Shown here in pieces: positions 38,234-47,959 of a stretch of 64,000 nucleotides of DNA. Numbering within the stretch: position 1 is the first letter of the stretch; every line of letters begins with the position of its first letter. The stretch is from positions 434,001-498,000 of the forward strand of contig JAPFFF010000037.1 of assembly GCA_039105265.1 (NCBI GenBank). Direction: 5' to 3'. The notes under the pieces are model-generated. The model saw only the letters and a program-made list of their open reading frames with translations, had not been told where the DNA came from and ran no database searches. The stretch comes from Tritrichomonas musculus. Taxonomy: Eukaryota; Parabasalia; Tritrichomonadida; Tritrichomonadidae. The translations under genes and the position numbers were made by a program.

Positions 38234-39853
38234 TTATTCAAACAAATTTAATTGATGGTTTTCATCTATGTTTTCTTGTTTTAACTTGAAAAAATTAGTC
38301 TTCCTTTTAAAGAAAAAATTGAAAACTAAAAGAAGTAAAATAACCAATAACACAATAAATAAAAGAAATAATCTTTTTGATTTCGTCTTACTTTGGCTTT
38401 TTGATGTATTGAAACTGCAAAAAATGCAAGATGCATGAAGCGAGTTGTTTAGAGAGTATTTTTTAATTCCAGAAAAATCAAGATTAAATAATTTCATTTT
38501 ATAATTTCCTGTCGCATAAATATGCCCATTTGCCGAAATACCTTTAAAGCGGCAATTAGTAACAGACAGATATGCAGAGTGCAAATTGATTGTTGATGAA
38601 TTGTCATTTCCAAAATTGTTATAAAAATTTATATTGGATAGATAAGCTTTGCCTTTAAAAAATCTAACAGCCGAATCTCGATTTTTCCAAAAAGATGAAT
38701 TTGATATAATTAAAGTTGATTTCTTTGAATATATAGTACCTTGTTGGGCCATATTATCATTGAATTTACTATCGTTGATTTCAATTTTTGAGTTATCGTT
38801 GAGGCCAATTACATAGGTCAATGCTTTATTTCGTTTAAAAACGCCATTTTTAATGTTAATCTTTGAGCGAACTCCAGTTGTATCTATTATGGAATGGCCA
38901 TAATTCTCGATAAATAAGCATGGATGAAAAATAGAAAAATCGCACCCTGGAAGATAGAATAAAGGCCTGTCTCCGCTAAAATTATGAGTAATTAACGATT
39001 CATTGAAGCTTACAACTGATCGAACAGATGTAGTCAAAAAAGATCCCATATTATTTGATATTGTTGTATTTGTAAAATTAAATTCGCAAGTTCCATCACA
39101 CAGCATTATCTCTGGATTCTTGTTAAATTCAAATGTGCAGTTCCAAAATCCAAAGCAAGAACGAAATTCAAATTGATGAAGTGGTGCATGTGGTGATGAA
39201 TTATATCGAATTGTTGTATTTGTGTATTCACATACTGAGTTTATTGCAAATAAAAGTGCCTGACGTGATGTTGATTTAACCAAATTTCTTTCTATTATGG
39301 TGAGGTTTAAATATAAATGAGTTGAAAACATTGTAATTAAAGAAGAATTAAGAACAGTATTTTCAGTTAAAACGCATTCATCAAGTTTACACTTTCCAAC
39401 ACCAAATGATAAAAGACCTATGCCTCCAATAACATGATTATGTGTAAAATAAGAGTTAGATATTACTCCTTTTTCAACAGTTCGAAAACAAGCAATAGAA
39501 CAAGAAAATCCTGTAAAATGAAAATTATTAATACGTGAATCTGCTGTGCTTTGAACAATTATAAATGCAAGTGAATTACTTTTATATTTTGTCCCATTTA
39601 TTGTCATATTATCGCTTGTAATAATCGCACCTTTTGAAAGAGCTGTATCAAATAAATCACGAATTTGATCAAGTTCATCTGGCTCACCGATATAATTGCC
39701 TTTTACAAATACAATATCTTTTGATTCAATTTTTTTTTTTACTCTTGAAAACGAGCAAGGTGAAAGTATATGGCAAAAATCTGTATCAGCTCCGTTTATT
39801 TCTGTAATATATTCACCGCAACTTCCATAGATATAAAATAAAAAGATCAACAT
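38234..39853 (-). CDS. Type I surface protein with beta-helix ectodomain
   Basis: The 539-residue protein begins with a signal peptide (MLIFLFYIYGSCG). The ectodomain (about 20-485) is full of short N-rich strands such as NFTNTTISNNMGS, INDSKFNDNMAQQ and LIISNSSFWKNRDS, the periodic pattern of right-handed beta-helices of Pmp-like proteins. Cysteine pairs occur near the start (FCHILSPCSF). A transmembrane helix lies at about 494-516 (LFLLFIVLLVILLLLVFNFFF), followed by a basic then acidic tail of about 23 residues. Many NxS/T sequons suggest glycosylation. Such proteins form a large surface family in trichomonads, possibly linked to adhesion; that role is inference. Confidence 0.8.
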   Translation of the reverse strand: MLIFLFYIYGSCGEYITEINGADTDFCHILSPCSFSRVKKKIESKDIVFVKGNYIGEPDELDQIRDLFDTALSKGAIITSDNMTINGTKYKSNSLAFIIVQSTADSRINNFHFTGFSCSIACFRTVEKGVISNSYFTHNHVIGGIGLLSFGVGKCKLDECVLTENTVLNSSLITMFSTHLYLNLTIIERNLVKSTSRQALLFAINSVCEYTNTTIRYNSSPHAPLHQFEFRSCFGFWNCTFEFNKNPEIMLCDGTCEFNFTNTTISNNMGSFLTTSVRSVVSFNESLITHNFSGDRPLFYLPGCDFSIFHPCLFIENYGHSIIDTTGVRSKINIKNGVFKRNKALTYVIGLNDNSKIEINDSKFNDNMAQQGTIYSKKSTLIISNSSFWKNRDSAVRFFKGKAYLSNINFYNNFGNDNSSTINLHSAYLSVTNCRFKGISANGHIYATGNYKMKLFNLDFSGIKKYSLNNSLHASCIFCSFNTSKSQSKTKSKRLFLLFIVLLVILLLLVFNFFFKRKTNFFKLKQENIDENHQLNLFE

Positions 39854-40176
39854 AAATGTTCATATTTATACAACTTTTTAAAAGACTAAAAAAATCGTTG
39901 TTTTTTAAATTAGTTAATTGATCATTGGTTAACTATATCAAAAACTCATTATTTAAAGCGCAAAAACGAAAGGCAAAAGACCTTGCACATTATATTCGAT
40001 GCAAAGAAGTCAAATGATAAAAAAACAGCAAGAAAATTTATAATTTGATTTTGTTCAAAACCAGCAAGAAATATTTGAATTTGGATGTAAAATTTTCTTT
40101 AAAAAAAGTGGATTTTATATTAACTTTTTAATAATGAAATTGTTAAAAAAGTCCTCAATTTTTTATAAAATTTTAA
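39854..40176. promoter_or_regulatory. Divergent promoter region
   Basis: A 323-base spacer between divergent genes. CAACTTTTTAAAAG at 39871-39884 and TAACTTTTTAATAA at 40121-40134, relatives of the recurrent box, lie near each start codon. Confidence 0.35.
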
Positions 40177-41586
40177 ATGGATTCTAGTTTTAATTCAGAA
40201 GATGATCTTGATCTAATTAAAGAGATAGAATGCATTAATTCTATTAATAGTGATGTAGATCTAAATGACAACAAATCAAAGCAAACTAATTCAAATAACA
40301 ATACAAAACCAAGCATAAATACTCAGCCAGAAAAAATTACAGAGACTATTGATTTCTCAAAGCCGATTAGTCCAAAAACGCCGAGAAAAAAACGTCGTTC
40401 ACCTAAAAAAACTAATTTTGCGCCAAAAATCGATCTTGATGCTCTACTAGGACCAAGTGAAAATATTTTTAATGATGATAATAACGATTTTTTAGACTTA
40501 TCTCCGAGAAAGGATTCAATGATTTCATCGCCAAAAGAATCAATTGAAGTAACAAATACATCTTTTTCATTAACTGAAGAACGAATTATGAATCATGCGA
40601 ATCAAGCCTTTCAAAAATTAACAGAAGATTTTTTATTTGAATTAAAATCATTATTTGAAGATGATTATCATTTACAAAACATAATTTACACATATTTAAT
40701 GTCTTTATTATCTGATATTCGGAGTGAAATTCGATTTGTCAACGAATCGGTTGAATTCCCCCAAATTGATTTTAATATTGATTTAGATATTAATTCTCTT
40801 AATATTCATAAAAGCATTATCAAAAATAATTTTCAGATTCATCAATACATTGATCAAATTTCTGAATTGAAATCATCCCTCTCACAGAATATTAAAAAAT
40901 CGCAAAATAATCTTGACCATGAAATCCAATCAAGAGATAATGAAGTGATGTCAACTTCCAAGATTAACAATTCCAAACTTCAGTACATGGAGCAATTGAT
41001 GAAGAAAGAGCATCAAATGCAAAAACGTTTATTTGAGTTAAATTTTTCTCTCGAATTATATGAAATATATAACTCAGTTGTCAAACAAAAAATTGAAGAT
41101 TTAGAAACAGCTGAAACATTAAAACAGCAGAAAATTGACAGTTCGGTATTAATTCAGCAAAATCTCGAGCGGTTGCAAGATGAAATATCAAATACAAATA
41201 TAAATAGTGAAAACAAAAGATTATTAAACAAAGTTAAGCAAATTATTGATGAAAAAAAAGAAATTCAGCAATCTATTGATTCCTTATGTTTAAGTGCTAA
41301 GACTTTTTTCACTTTTCCAAATAATTCGTTATATAATAATAATTATAGCATGAATTATCAATCACGTAGCTTTTCAGCCCCTTTTACGCCTCGATCCCCA
41401 ATAGTTCAATCTCCAAAATCTGGATCTCCCTCCAACTATGATGAAGGTAGAGTATTTTATGGTCAAGTAAATCAAACGCCAGATCATTATGCTATAAATA
41501 AATCGGATTCTCCTTATACCCAAACTAGTTTTCCGGGTATGTTAAATCCGATGAATTATAATATGAATATACCCAATTATATATAG
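40177..41586 (+). CDS. Hypothetical coiled-coil protein with phospho-site-rich N-terminus
   Basis: This is a 469-residue protein. Residues 1-130 are acidic and disordered, with a basic SPKTPRKKRRSPKK cluster (about 69-82) resembling a nuclear localisation signal or CDK sites, and DLDALLGPSENIF. Residues 135-375 are predicted coiled coil (for example KKEHQMQKRLFELNF, LEDLETAETLKQQK). The end (385-469) is rich in S, P, Y and N with several SP sites. The family is not recognised; a basal-body or centriole-fibre component is possible by layout only. Confidence 0.65.
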   Translation: MDSSFNSEDDLDLIKEIECINSINSDVDLNDNKSKQTNSNNNTKPSINTQPEKITETIDFSKPISPKTPRKKRRSPKKTNFAPKIDLDALLGPSENIFNDDNNDFLDLSPRKDSMISSPKESIEVTNTSFSLTEERIMNHANQAFQKLTEDFLFELKSLFEDDYHLQNIIYTYLMSLLSDIRSEIRFVNESVEFPQIDFNIDLDINSLNIHKSIIKNNFQIHQYIDQISELKSSLSQNIKKSQNNLDHEIQSRDNEVMSTSKINNSKLQYMEQLMKKEHQMQKRLFELNFSLELYEIYNSVVKQKIEDLETAETLKQQKIDSSVLIQQNLERLQDEISNTNINSENKRLLNKVKQIIDEKKEIQQSIDSLCLSAKTFFTFPNNSLYNNNYSMNYQSRSFSAPFTPRSPIVQSPKSGSPSNYDEGRVFYGQVNQTPDHYAINKSDSPYTQTSFPGMLNPMNYNMNIPNYI

Positions 41587-41945
41587 TGTTTCTAATATTG
41601 TTATTTAAAATTAGATTTTGTTTTTAATATTTGCTATAATGTTGAAATCTGTTTCAAATTGAGTAAATATGAGAAATTATGAAAATTATTTAAAAAAAAG
41701 CAAAAGTCATCCAAGTACGAAAATGTCTAAACACCTTTATATAAACTCCAATAATTATACAAAACTAACATGATCTCCGGTTTTTAAAAACCGGTAGAAA
41801 ATGATAGTCAAATTAATTGGAATAGACAAATAACAAATAAATAATAAACAAATAGCAAATAAATAATAAACAATAAATTATGATACTGTAAATTCTGAGA
41901 ATACATCAAACCAGGTTAAAATAAAAACAAATCTAAATTATACTA
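41587..41945. other. Convergent 3' flanks with perfect palindrome
   Basis: Contains an 18-bp perfect palindrome CCGGTTTTTAAAAACCGG at 41777-41794 and a two-fold tandem repeat of about 25 bp (CAAATAAATAATAAACA word) at about 41825-41875. Confidence 0.6.
41777..41794. terminator. 18-bp palindrome between convergent genes
   Basis: CCGGTTTTTAAAAACCGG lies between the stop codons of two converging genes. A hairpin from it in either transcript could mark 3' ends, but such a mechanism is not established in trichomonads. Confidence 0.25.
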
Positions 41946-43214
41946 TCAAGAAGGTAGAGTTGTAAGAGAATTACTGTTGTATACGCATTTGGGTCTAATT
42001 ATCGCACCTTTCGTTTTTGAAGATTGCTTTTTACGTATTTTTTTAATTACTGTTTTCTTAGCGGTTGGCAAAGTAGGGTTGTTTTGTAATGCTGATTTAC
42101 TCAGAGATGGTTTTACCCACATCGTAACGCTTGGCTTTAAAGATAATTCTATACTGGGCTTTGGATTTTCCTGTATATCATTTTCATTATTCGCATTATT
42201 ATTAATATCTGTATCATCTGTATATTCTTTCATATTTAATATTCGCTCTTCTTTTTTAAAAGTTCTTTTCTTCTTCCCAAAACTAGCTGGTCGATATGGA
42301 AGCCTAATATAATCTTCTGATGGTTCCTTATCAAAAAATCTGTCTAAAGCTCGTAACGATACCATAGGAACTTCCTTCCATTCGGCTACTTCATCAGTAA
42401 CTTCAAGCATCCATGGATGTTTAAGAGCTTCTTCTACTGTTAATCTTTTTTCTGGATCCAAACAAATTAATCCTCGTATTAAATTATTACATTCAGGACT
42501 TAAATATGAAGGAACATGATAATGGCATTTTCTTATTTGGTGAAAAAGTTGCATTTGATTCCTTCTTGTCCATGGGAGTTGGCCAGTAACCATTGCATAT
42601 AAAATAACACCTGAACTCCACATATCACTAATTTTTGCGTTATATTTCTGGCCTGAAAGAACCTCAGGAGAAGCATAGCAAGGTGACCCACAAGAAGTTG
42701 AGGTTATTCCTGTTGGGCCTACATATTTTGCTAGCCCGAAATCTGATATTTTCGCGTGACCTTCTGCATCGAGTAAAACATTTTCTGGCTTCAAATCGCG
42801 ATGAGCTACATCGAAAGAATGAATAAACGCTATTCCATCAAGGATATTTTTAAAAAAAACTTTCGCTTCGCTTTCGGGTAATTTCTTTCTTTCGACAATA
42901 TACGAAAAAAGTTCGCCATTCGGGCAATATTCCATTAGTATATAATAATTGTTAGAATCCGCAAGTAAATCGTAGAGATGAACGATACGTGGATGTCGCA
43001 TTTCTTGCATAATTCGAATTTCTTGTTCAAAACGTGTTTTGTCAGTCATTTCTTCCAATCTTTGCCTTGAAATAATCTTGCAAGCATAGTAAATATCCAA
43101 ATCCGCGCGATATGCTAGCTTGCAAGTGGCAAATGCACCAGCACCAATTGTCCCTCGGAGCTGGTACGGGCCAATCTTTTTGGGGCAATATATTTCAAAA
43201 TTGATTGGATTTGA
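41946..43214 (-). CDS. CAMK/SNF1-like protein kinase with disrupted 5' end
   Basis: The open frame of 422 sense codons begins right after an in-frame TAA (43215-43217) and has no ATG before the kinase domain. Residues from the first codon: KKIGPYQLRGTIGAGAF (12-28) with the Gly loop, YYACKII with the ATP Lys, HRDLKPEN, DFGLAKYV, GSPCYASPEVL and DMWSSGVILYAMVTGQLPW. So the domain is complete. An ATG in the same frame lies at 43245-43247, ten codons before the TAA, with AAACTTTTTAAAT just upstream. Translation from a downstream ATG would lose the Gly loop. The C-terminal 130 residues are basic and disordered. Either a recent pseudogene, a non-AUG start, or a sequence error. Confidence 0.75.
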   Translation of the reverse strand, partial: SNPINFEIYCPKKIGPYQLRGTIGAGAFATCKLAYRADLDIYYACKIISRQRLEEMTDKTRFEQEIRIMQEMRHPRIVHLYDLLADSNNYYILMEYCPNGELFSYIVERKKLPESEAKVFFKNILDGIAFIHSFDVAHRDLKPENVLLDAEGHAKISDFGLAKYVGPTGITSTSCGSPCYASPEVLSGQKYNAKISDMWSSGVILYAMVTGQLPWTRRNQMQLFHQIRKCHYHVPSYLSPECNNLIRGLICLDPEKRLTVEEALKHPWMLEVTDEVAEWKEVPMVSLRALDRFFDKEPSEDYIRLPYRPASFGKKKRTFKKEERILNMKEYTDDTDINNNANNENDIQENPKPSIELSLKPSVTMWVKPSLSKSALQNNPTLPTAKKTVIKKIRKKQSSKTKGAIIRPKCVYNSNSLTTLPS

Positions 43215-43504
43215 TTAAAAAAATGAATAACGAGTGAAAAGTGGCATAAACTTTTTAAATGATTTATTTTTTTGAGAAATATTGTAAAAAGTTGTTATCC
43301 TATATATAATAAGAGTTCATTTTGAACATAGGCTTAAAAAAATCAGAATAATATCAGTATATCAAATCTATCATTAAAAAAATCCTATCTCTAATATATA
43401 AAGAGTTTTTATTCAAAAATGATTAAAATATAATATTTTTTAACTTTTTGAGAGCGAAAAGGTAAATGAAAAAAAATCACTTCATATCTTTGATTTGATA
43501 TTCT
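43215..43504. other. Gene-free flank of the satellite
   Basis: AT-rich. It contains AAACTTTTTAAAT at about 43248-43260 and TAACTTTTTGAGAG at about 43440-43453. Confidence 0.35.
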
Positions 43505-43987
43505 CTATTTACCAATTTAGCCTTCCACCTGCGGCTATCGCTTCTCAGCTGCAGGTGGAGGTAAAGAAATAAGGAAACCAAGTTTCCACCTGCGGCTGAG
43601 CTGCGACAGCTGCAGGTGGAAAATTACTATTTACCAATTTAGCCTTCCACCTGCGGCTATCGCTTCTCAGCTGCAGGTGGAGGTAAATAAATAAGGAAAC
43701 CAATCTTCCACCTGCGGCTGAGCTGCGACAGCTGCAGGTGGAAAATCACTATTTACCAATTTAGCCTTCCACCTGCGGCTATCGCTTCTCAGCTGCAGGT
43801 GGAAGTAAATAAATAAGGAAACCAATCTTCCACCTGCGGCTGAGCTGCGACAGCTGCAGGTGGAAAATTACTATTTACCAATTTAGCCTTCCACCTGCGG
43901 CTATCGCTTCTCAGCTGCAGGTGGAAGTAAAGAAATAAGGAAACCAATCTTCCACCTGCGGCTGAGCTGCGATAGCTAAAGGTGGAA
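43505..43987. repeat. Palindromic satellite, subfamily A (122 bp x 4)
   Basis: Four tandem units start at 43505, 43627, 43749 and 43871 (CTATTTACCAATTTAG). Each holds two hairpins with CCACCTGCGGCT / AGCTGCAGGTGG arms, in opposite orientation, separated by AGGAAACCAA-type spacers. Copies are over 95 percent alike by eye. It is much richer in G+C than its surroundings. The last hairpin is a hybrid leading into subfamily B. Confidence 0.9.
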
Positions 43988-44337
43988 GTAATTACTTAAA
44001 TGTACCATTTCAAACTTACACCTAAAGCTATCGCAGTTTAGCTGCAGTTGGAACTAATTACGCGAATTAAACTTCCACTTGCAGCTAAACTGCGATAGCT
44101 TTAGGTGGAAGTAATTACTTAAATGTACCATTTCAAACTTCCACCTAAAGCTATCGCAACTTAGTTGCAGTTGGAACTAATTACGCGAATTAAACTTCCA
44201 CCTGCAGCTAAACTGCGATAGCTTCAGGTGGAAGTAATTACTTAAATGTACCATTTCAAACTTCCACCTGCAGCTATCGCAACTTAGTTGCAGTTGGAAC
44301 TAATTACGCGAATTAAACTTCCACCTGCAACTAAAAG
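43988..44337. repeat. Palindromic satellite, subfamily B (123 bp x 2.8)
   Basis: Units start at 43988, 44111 and 44234 (GTAATTACTTAAATGTACC). Hairpins read CTTCCACCTAAAGCTATCGC and the inverse GCGATAGCTTTAGGTGG, again in alternating orientation, with GGAACTAATTACGCG spacers. The last unit is cut within its second hairpin. It clearly derives from the same module as subfamily A. Confidence 0.9.
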
Positions 44338-44426
44338 TTTTAAATATTTTTTTATTTATATTATTTTTCTTTTAGTTTTTATTTGTTCAAAATATTTTTT
44401 TTTTTTTTACATTATTTAACATAGGA

Positions 44427-44453
44427 CACTTTTTGAGCGAAGCTCAAAAAGTG
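44427..44453. repeat. Perfect 12-bp stem hairpin
   Basis: CACTTTTTGAGC, a GAA loop, then GCTCAAAAAGTG. It includes the recurrent ACTTTTTGA box in both orientations. The hAT-like element has inserted directly beside it. Confidence 0.8.
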
Positions 44454-44455
44454 GC

Positions 44456-45190
44456 AGAAGGGGCGAAGCTCCTGATTTTCAATATGATTCATTTTATAAT
44501 TTTATATCATTATATTTATTTGCTGTTAAGATTATTTTTCCAAATTGTATCCATTTTTATAAGGTGAAAAAAAAGATATAGGTATTTTTATTTTTATAAA
44601 AATCATTGAATTGTTAATCGTGTAAGTAAATATTGACCATATTAAAAACGGTTTAATTTTTTAAAAATTTTATGATTATTTTATAAAATTTCCAAACTTT
44701 TTGAATTCATTGAATTTTTTTCTTTTAATTTTTGTTCGTTGTTTTTTAGATATATGCTTAAAATTTAAAGATAATTCTTTTTGTATTTTAAATAATCTCG
44801 ATTATTGATTAAATATTTAATATTATTTGTTCTAAAAAAGCCAAATATTATGAAATAATTTTGATATCAAAAGATTGGCCATATAAATTGGCATACAATT
44901 TTATATCTTACATTAATAAATGTATTTTTATTTATTTTTATTGCGTTTTATAACATCGTATTGAAGTTCACATAGAAAATTATGTTTTTTACTTTCTGAG
45001 CAAAAAGAAGTTTTTCATTCAATTTTTTTGATTTAAAATAGCATTATCTTGAATTTTTTACACATTAATGCTTATAACATTTGTTCAAATATATTTTATA
45101 AAATGTATTCATTATAAATAAATAATTAATATTGCAATATAACTATCATAAAATGAAAAAGGTTAACGGTCGAAGAGCTTCGCCCCTTCT
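44456..45190. mobile_element. Non-autonomous hAT-like element, 735 bp
   Basis: Terminal inverted repeats AGAAGGGGCGAAGCTC (44456-44471) and its exact complement (45175-45190) are flanked by the direct repeat AAAGTGGC (44448-44455 and 45191-45198). An 8 bp target duplication is the mark of hAT insertions. The inside is AT-rich with no gene, so it would need a transposase in trans. The name rests on duplication length only. Confidence 0.65.
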
Positions 45191-45198
45191 AAAGTGGC

Positions 45199-45541
45199 CA
45201 TTCTTGTACAAACAAAGAATATAGCATAAAATGATCAATTATTACTAATATCAATGATATTATTTGATAATTCATAAATTAAACTATTTACTTGGTTAAG
45301 AATTACGATTATGATAAAAAGATTTTCAAAAATATGTTTTATTGTTGTCATTTGACAAATAACTGATATTTAATTGGTTTAATAATTATTTCTCTAATGA
45401 ATAATGCATGGTTTATAAAGATATAATCTGAAATTCTTGATAATTAATTATTTTAGTCTTGTAAATTAGAAATGAAAAAATATTTATAAATTAATATATA
45501 TCGTAAATAAAGTTATATAACAATATGATAAATCAGGTCTC
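45199..45541. other. Intergenic
   Basis: AT-rich 3' flank of the acidic repeat protein gene. Nothing supported. Confidence 0.35.
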
Positions 45542-47671
45542 TTAATTTTCTGGAATTTCAATTGGGAAGCAAGATAATCTATCCACATTAAGATATAATT
45601 CACCAGATTCTTTGTTATATTTTTCTATTTCGCAACCTTTGTCGTTGAGATAATTTCTGATAGATTTTTCAAAATCATTTAGCTCTTCCAATGATTCAGG
45701 CAATTGCCTTTTACAATCTTCTTCGTTTTCAGTAAAATGTACAGGATAAACATTTTCAAATTTAATTCTCATTGGGAAGTAGCGCTTCATAAACTTTTTC
45801 ATATTTTTGTTGTCTTTGTTGTCTTTCAATGCATCTTCATTCAGATTTAAGGAGCAATTTTTAATTGACAAGAGTGATGAAAAATAATAAAGAACCGAAT
45901 TATTTTTATCAACTAATTTACAGATCTGGAATGATTTATGATTGACCGGGAAGAGAAACGTTATTGATCCGTATTTAAATTGTGTATATTTGTCACCAAT
46001 CATAAATTGATCTTGTGGAAGCTCTTTACCATCAGTGATTGGAACAACATCGCCTTTTAATTTAGGAGGCTCTTCTTTTTTCTCTTGATTTTTAGGAAGT
46101 TCTTCTTTGCTCTCAGGCTCATTAGATGCATTGACTGCTGGCTCTTTGATCCCTGTTCCTTTGTTCAAGATGTTAACTGCTGGTTCCTTTTTGGCTAACG
46201 GTCCTTCATCAGATGAATAATCTTCATAAAATGACTCTTCTTCAACTAACGGCTCTTGTTTAGTTGATGGCTCTTGTTCAGCTGGCAGTTCTTGTGGTGG
46301 TTCTTCTTTAATTTCTGGTTCTTCTTTAATATCTGGTTCTTCTTTGATTTCTGGTTCTTCTTTAATTTCTGGTTCTTCTTTGATTTCTGGTTCTTCTTTG
46401 ATTTCTGGCTCTTTAGAAGGTTCTATGGTAAATAATGGTACTTTTGGAATAACATCTGTGTTTAATGGCTCCTCTGGCAATTCTGGGCTTTCGGGATTAG
46501 ACTCTTCCTCATCTTCTTCAGTAGTTTGCCACCGTCCTGGTACAAAGAATTTTGGATCAAATGATACCTTAAATTGATTTGATGGTTGAGGTTTGAAAAA
46601 TTTCAAAATATATGAGGTATCAAGAGCATTAATGTCATCATTTTCAGTGACATAGTTAATAGAAACATTATCCTTTGGTTTATTTGCTTCTATAAATATA
46701 AGTTTTCTGAGCTTGCTAAATGCATTTGGTTCCATATTTTTGCAATATGTTATTAACTGGACAACTGGGTTGTTTAAATTAATAGGATTAGCATTGGCTT
46801 TATTATTTTTTACATCGTTGAATGCATCTCTAAGAATAGTTTGAACGTGATTACAATAATCAGTAAACCAATTAACAAAGCCATCTTTTGAGTCAGATTC
46901 TGGTTGTTTAAGGTAATGTTTGTTAAGCTTCTTCATTGGGTTGAAACCTTCGTCGAATTCTTCTTCTTCATTTTCATCCTCTTCTTCTTCATTTTCTTCT
47001 TCTTCTTCATTTTCTTCTTCTTCTTCTTCATTTTCTTCTTCTTCGTTTTCTTCCAAGTTTTCCAAGTTTTCTACTTCTCCTACTTCGTTCTCTTCTTCCT
47101 CCTCTTCTTCTTCGTTTTCCTCTTCCTCTTCTTCTTCTTTCCCTTCTTTTTCATAATTTTCTTCACTTTCTCCTCCCTTTTCGTTCTTCTTTTCATATTC
47201 TGTATTTTTGATAAACTGAGAAGGAATATTAAATTGATCTTGAATTATTGTTTGTATAAATTGAGGGTCTATTTGTGATAGATGGAAATCTGAAGTATCA
47301 TCTTTATTTGAATAAAATAAATATAAATGCAAGTAGTTATTATAATTATGCGTTATTCTATCCAATTCATCCTGAAGATGTTCTAATGAGTTGGGCGGGA
47401 GAGAAAAATCCTTGGTTTCAAGAAGTTTATTGTATTTTTGAAATAAACCCAAAACTTTGTTATTTTTAATTTTGCCACCTTTCACAGCGTAAGTGAAAAA
47501 CTTTTTAATTAATTTGAGTTTTTCATCGTCGTCTATCATTGTAGTTAAAAATAAAGATTGAACTTGAGGTAGAGAGAATGGAACTCCAAGAGGGCCGTAT
47601 ATCTTTGAGATATGATAATAAATCCACTCGCTAATTTGTTTGAATAATTCTTGTGGATTTAAATCATTCAT
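45542..47671 (-). CDS. Hypothetical acidic repeat protein
   Basis: The 709-residue protein is not recognised. Residues 1-165 are a compact helical region (ELFKQISEWIYYHISKIYGP). Residues about 170-245 are almost all Glu and Asn (EEEEENEEEE). Residues 255-390 are another globular part, including VNWFTDYCNHVQTILRDAF. A run of six EPEIKE-type hexapeptides lies at about 412-450, followed by a P/E-rich linker to about 540. The C-terminal 160 residues look globular again (YTQFKYGSITFLFPVN, FENVYPVHFTENEEDCKRQL). There is no signal peptide. It could be nuclear or cytoskeletal; the function is unknown. Confidence 0.65.
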   Translation of the reverse strand: MNDLNPQELFKQISEWIYYHISKIYGPLGVPFSLPQVQSLFLTTMIDDDEKLKLIKKFFTYAVKGGKIKNNKVLGLFQKYNKLLETKDFSLPPNSLEHLQDELDRITHNYNNYLHLYLFYSNKDDTSDFHLSQIDPQFIQTIIQDQFNIPSQFIKNTEYEKKNEKGGESEENYEKEGKEEEEEEENEEEEEEEENEVGEVENLENLEENEEEENEEEEEENEEEEENEEEEDENEEEEFDEGFNPMKKLNKHYLKQPESDSKDGFVNWFTDYCNHVQTILRDAFNDVKNNKANANPINLNNPVVQLITYCKNMEPNAFSKLRKLIFIEANKPKDNVSINYVTENDDINALDTSYILKFFKPQPSNQFKVSFDPKFFVPGRWQTTEEDEEESNPESPELPEEPLNTDVIPKVPLFTIEPSKEPEIKEEPEIKEEPEIKEEPEIKEEPDIKEEPEIKEEPPQELPAEQEPSTKQEPLVEEESFYEDYSSDEGPLAKKEPAVNILNKGTGIKEPAVNASNEPESKEELPKNQEKKEEPPKLKGDVVPITDGKELPQDQFMIGDKYTQFKYGSITFLFPVNHKSFQICKLVDKNNSVLYYFSSLLSIKNCSLNLNEDALKDNKDNKNMKKFMKRYFPMRIKFENVYPVHFTENEEDCKRQLPESLEELNDFEKSIRNYLNDKGCEIEKYNKESGELYLNVDRLSCFPIEIPEN
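46310..46436 (-). repeat. 18-bp coding minisatellite (EIKEEP)
   Basis: About six tandem copies of TCTGGTTCTTCTTTAATT-like 18-mers (plus strand) encode EIKEEP hexapeptides. The third-base differences between copies are mostly silent, indicating selection on the peptide or recent spread. Confidence 0.8.
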
Positions 47672-47703
47672 TTCAATAATTTCAGGAGTAAGATTCCTTT
47701 GAA

Positions 47704-47731
47704 TTTTTTTTTTTTTTTTTTTTTTTTTTTT
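47704..47731. repeat. Poly(T) tract of 28 bases
   Basis: An uninterrupted T28 lies 33 bases upstream of the acidic repeat gene start. Confidence 0.95.
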
Positions 47732-47883
47732 GATAAAGAATCAAAAATATTGAAAATTTGCCAAATGAATTAATTAAAAACAGCCATTAAATTGTCAGCA
47801 TTGGATTATCAGAGATATGTTTTTTATTTTTAGAATTTGTAATAACGAATATTTTATTCAAAAGTTTAATTCTTTAACAAGAA

Positions 47884-47955
47884 GGGGCTGTAGCATAATG
47901 GTATTGCGTGAGACTCCAGATCTCAAGGTTGGGGGTTCGACTCCCTTCGGCCTCA
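47884..47955 (+). tRNA. tRNA-Trp (CCA)
   Basis: This 72-base gene folds as a full cloverleaf. The acceptor is GGGGCTG with CGGCCTC (two G-U pairs), the D-arm is GCATAATGGTATTGC, and the anticodon stem is TGAGA/TCTCA with loop CTCCAGA. The anticodon CCA (47916-47918) reads UGG. The T-arm is GGGGG-TTCGACT-CCCTT and the discriminator base is A. There is no intron and no encoded CCA tail. A run of seven T at 47960-47966 is the Pol III terminator. Its expression should be under Maf1 control, whose gene is also in this window. Confidence 0.95.
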
Positions 47956-47959
47956 TAAG

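Noticed and set aside
43101-43300. Intron explaining the missing kinase start
   Set aside because: No GTATGT-type donor or ACTAACACACAG-type acceptor, the trichomonad intron signals, is seen on the minus strand near the break.
43505-44337. CRISPR-like array of regular repeats
   Set aside because: Spacers are themselves repeated, units are 122-123 bp, there are no cas genes, and the host is eukaryotic.
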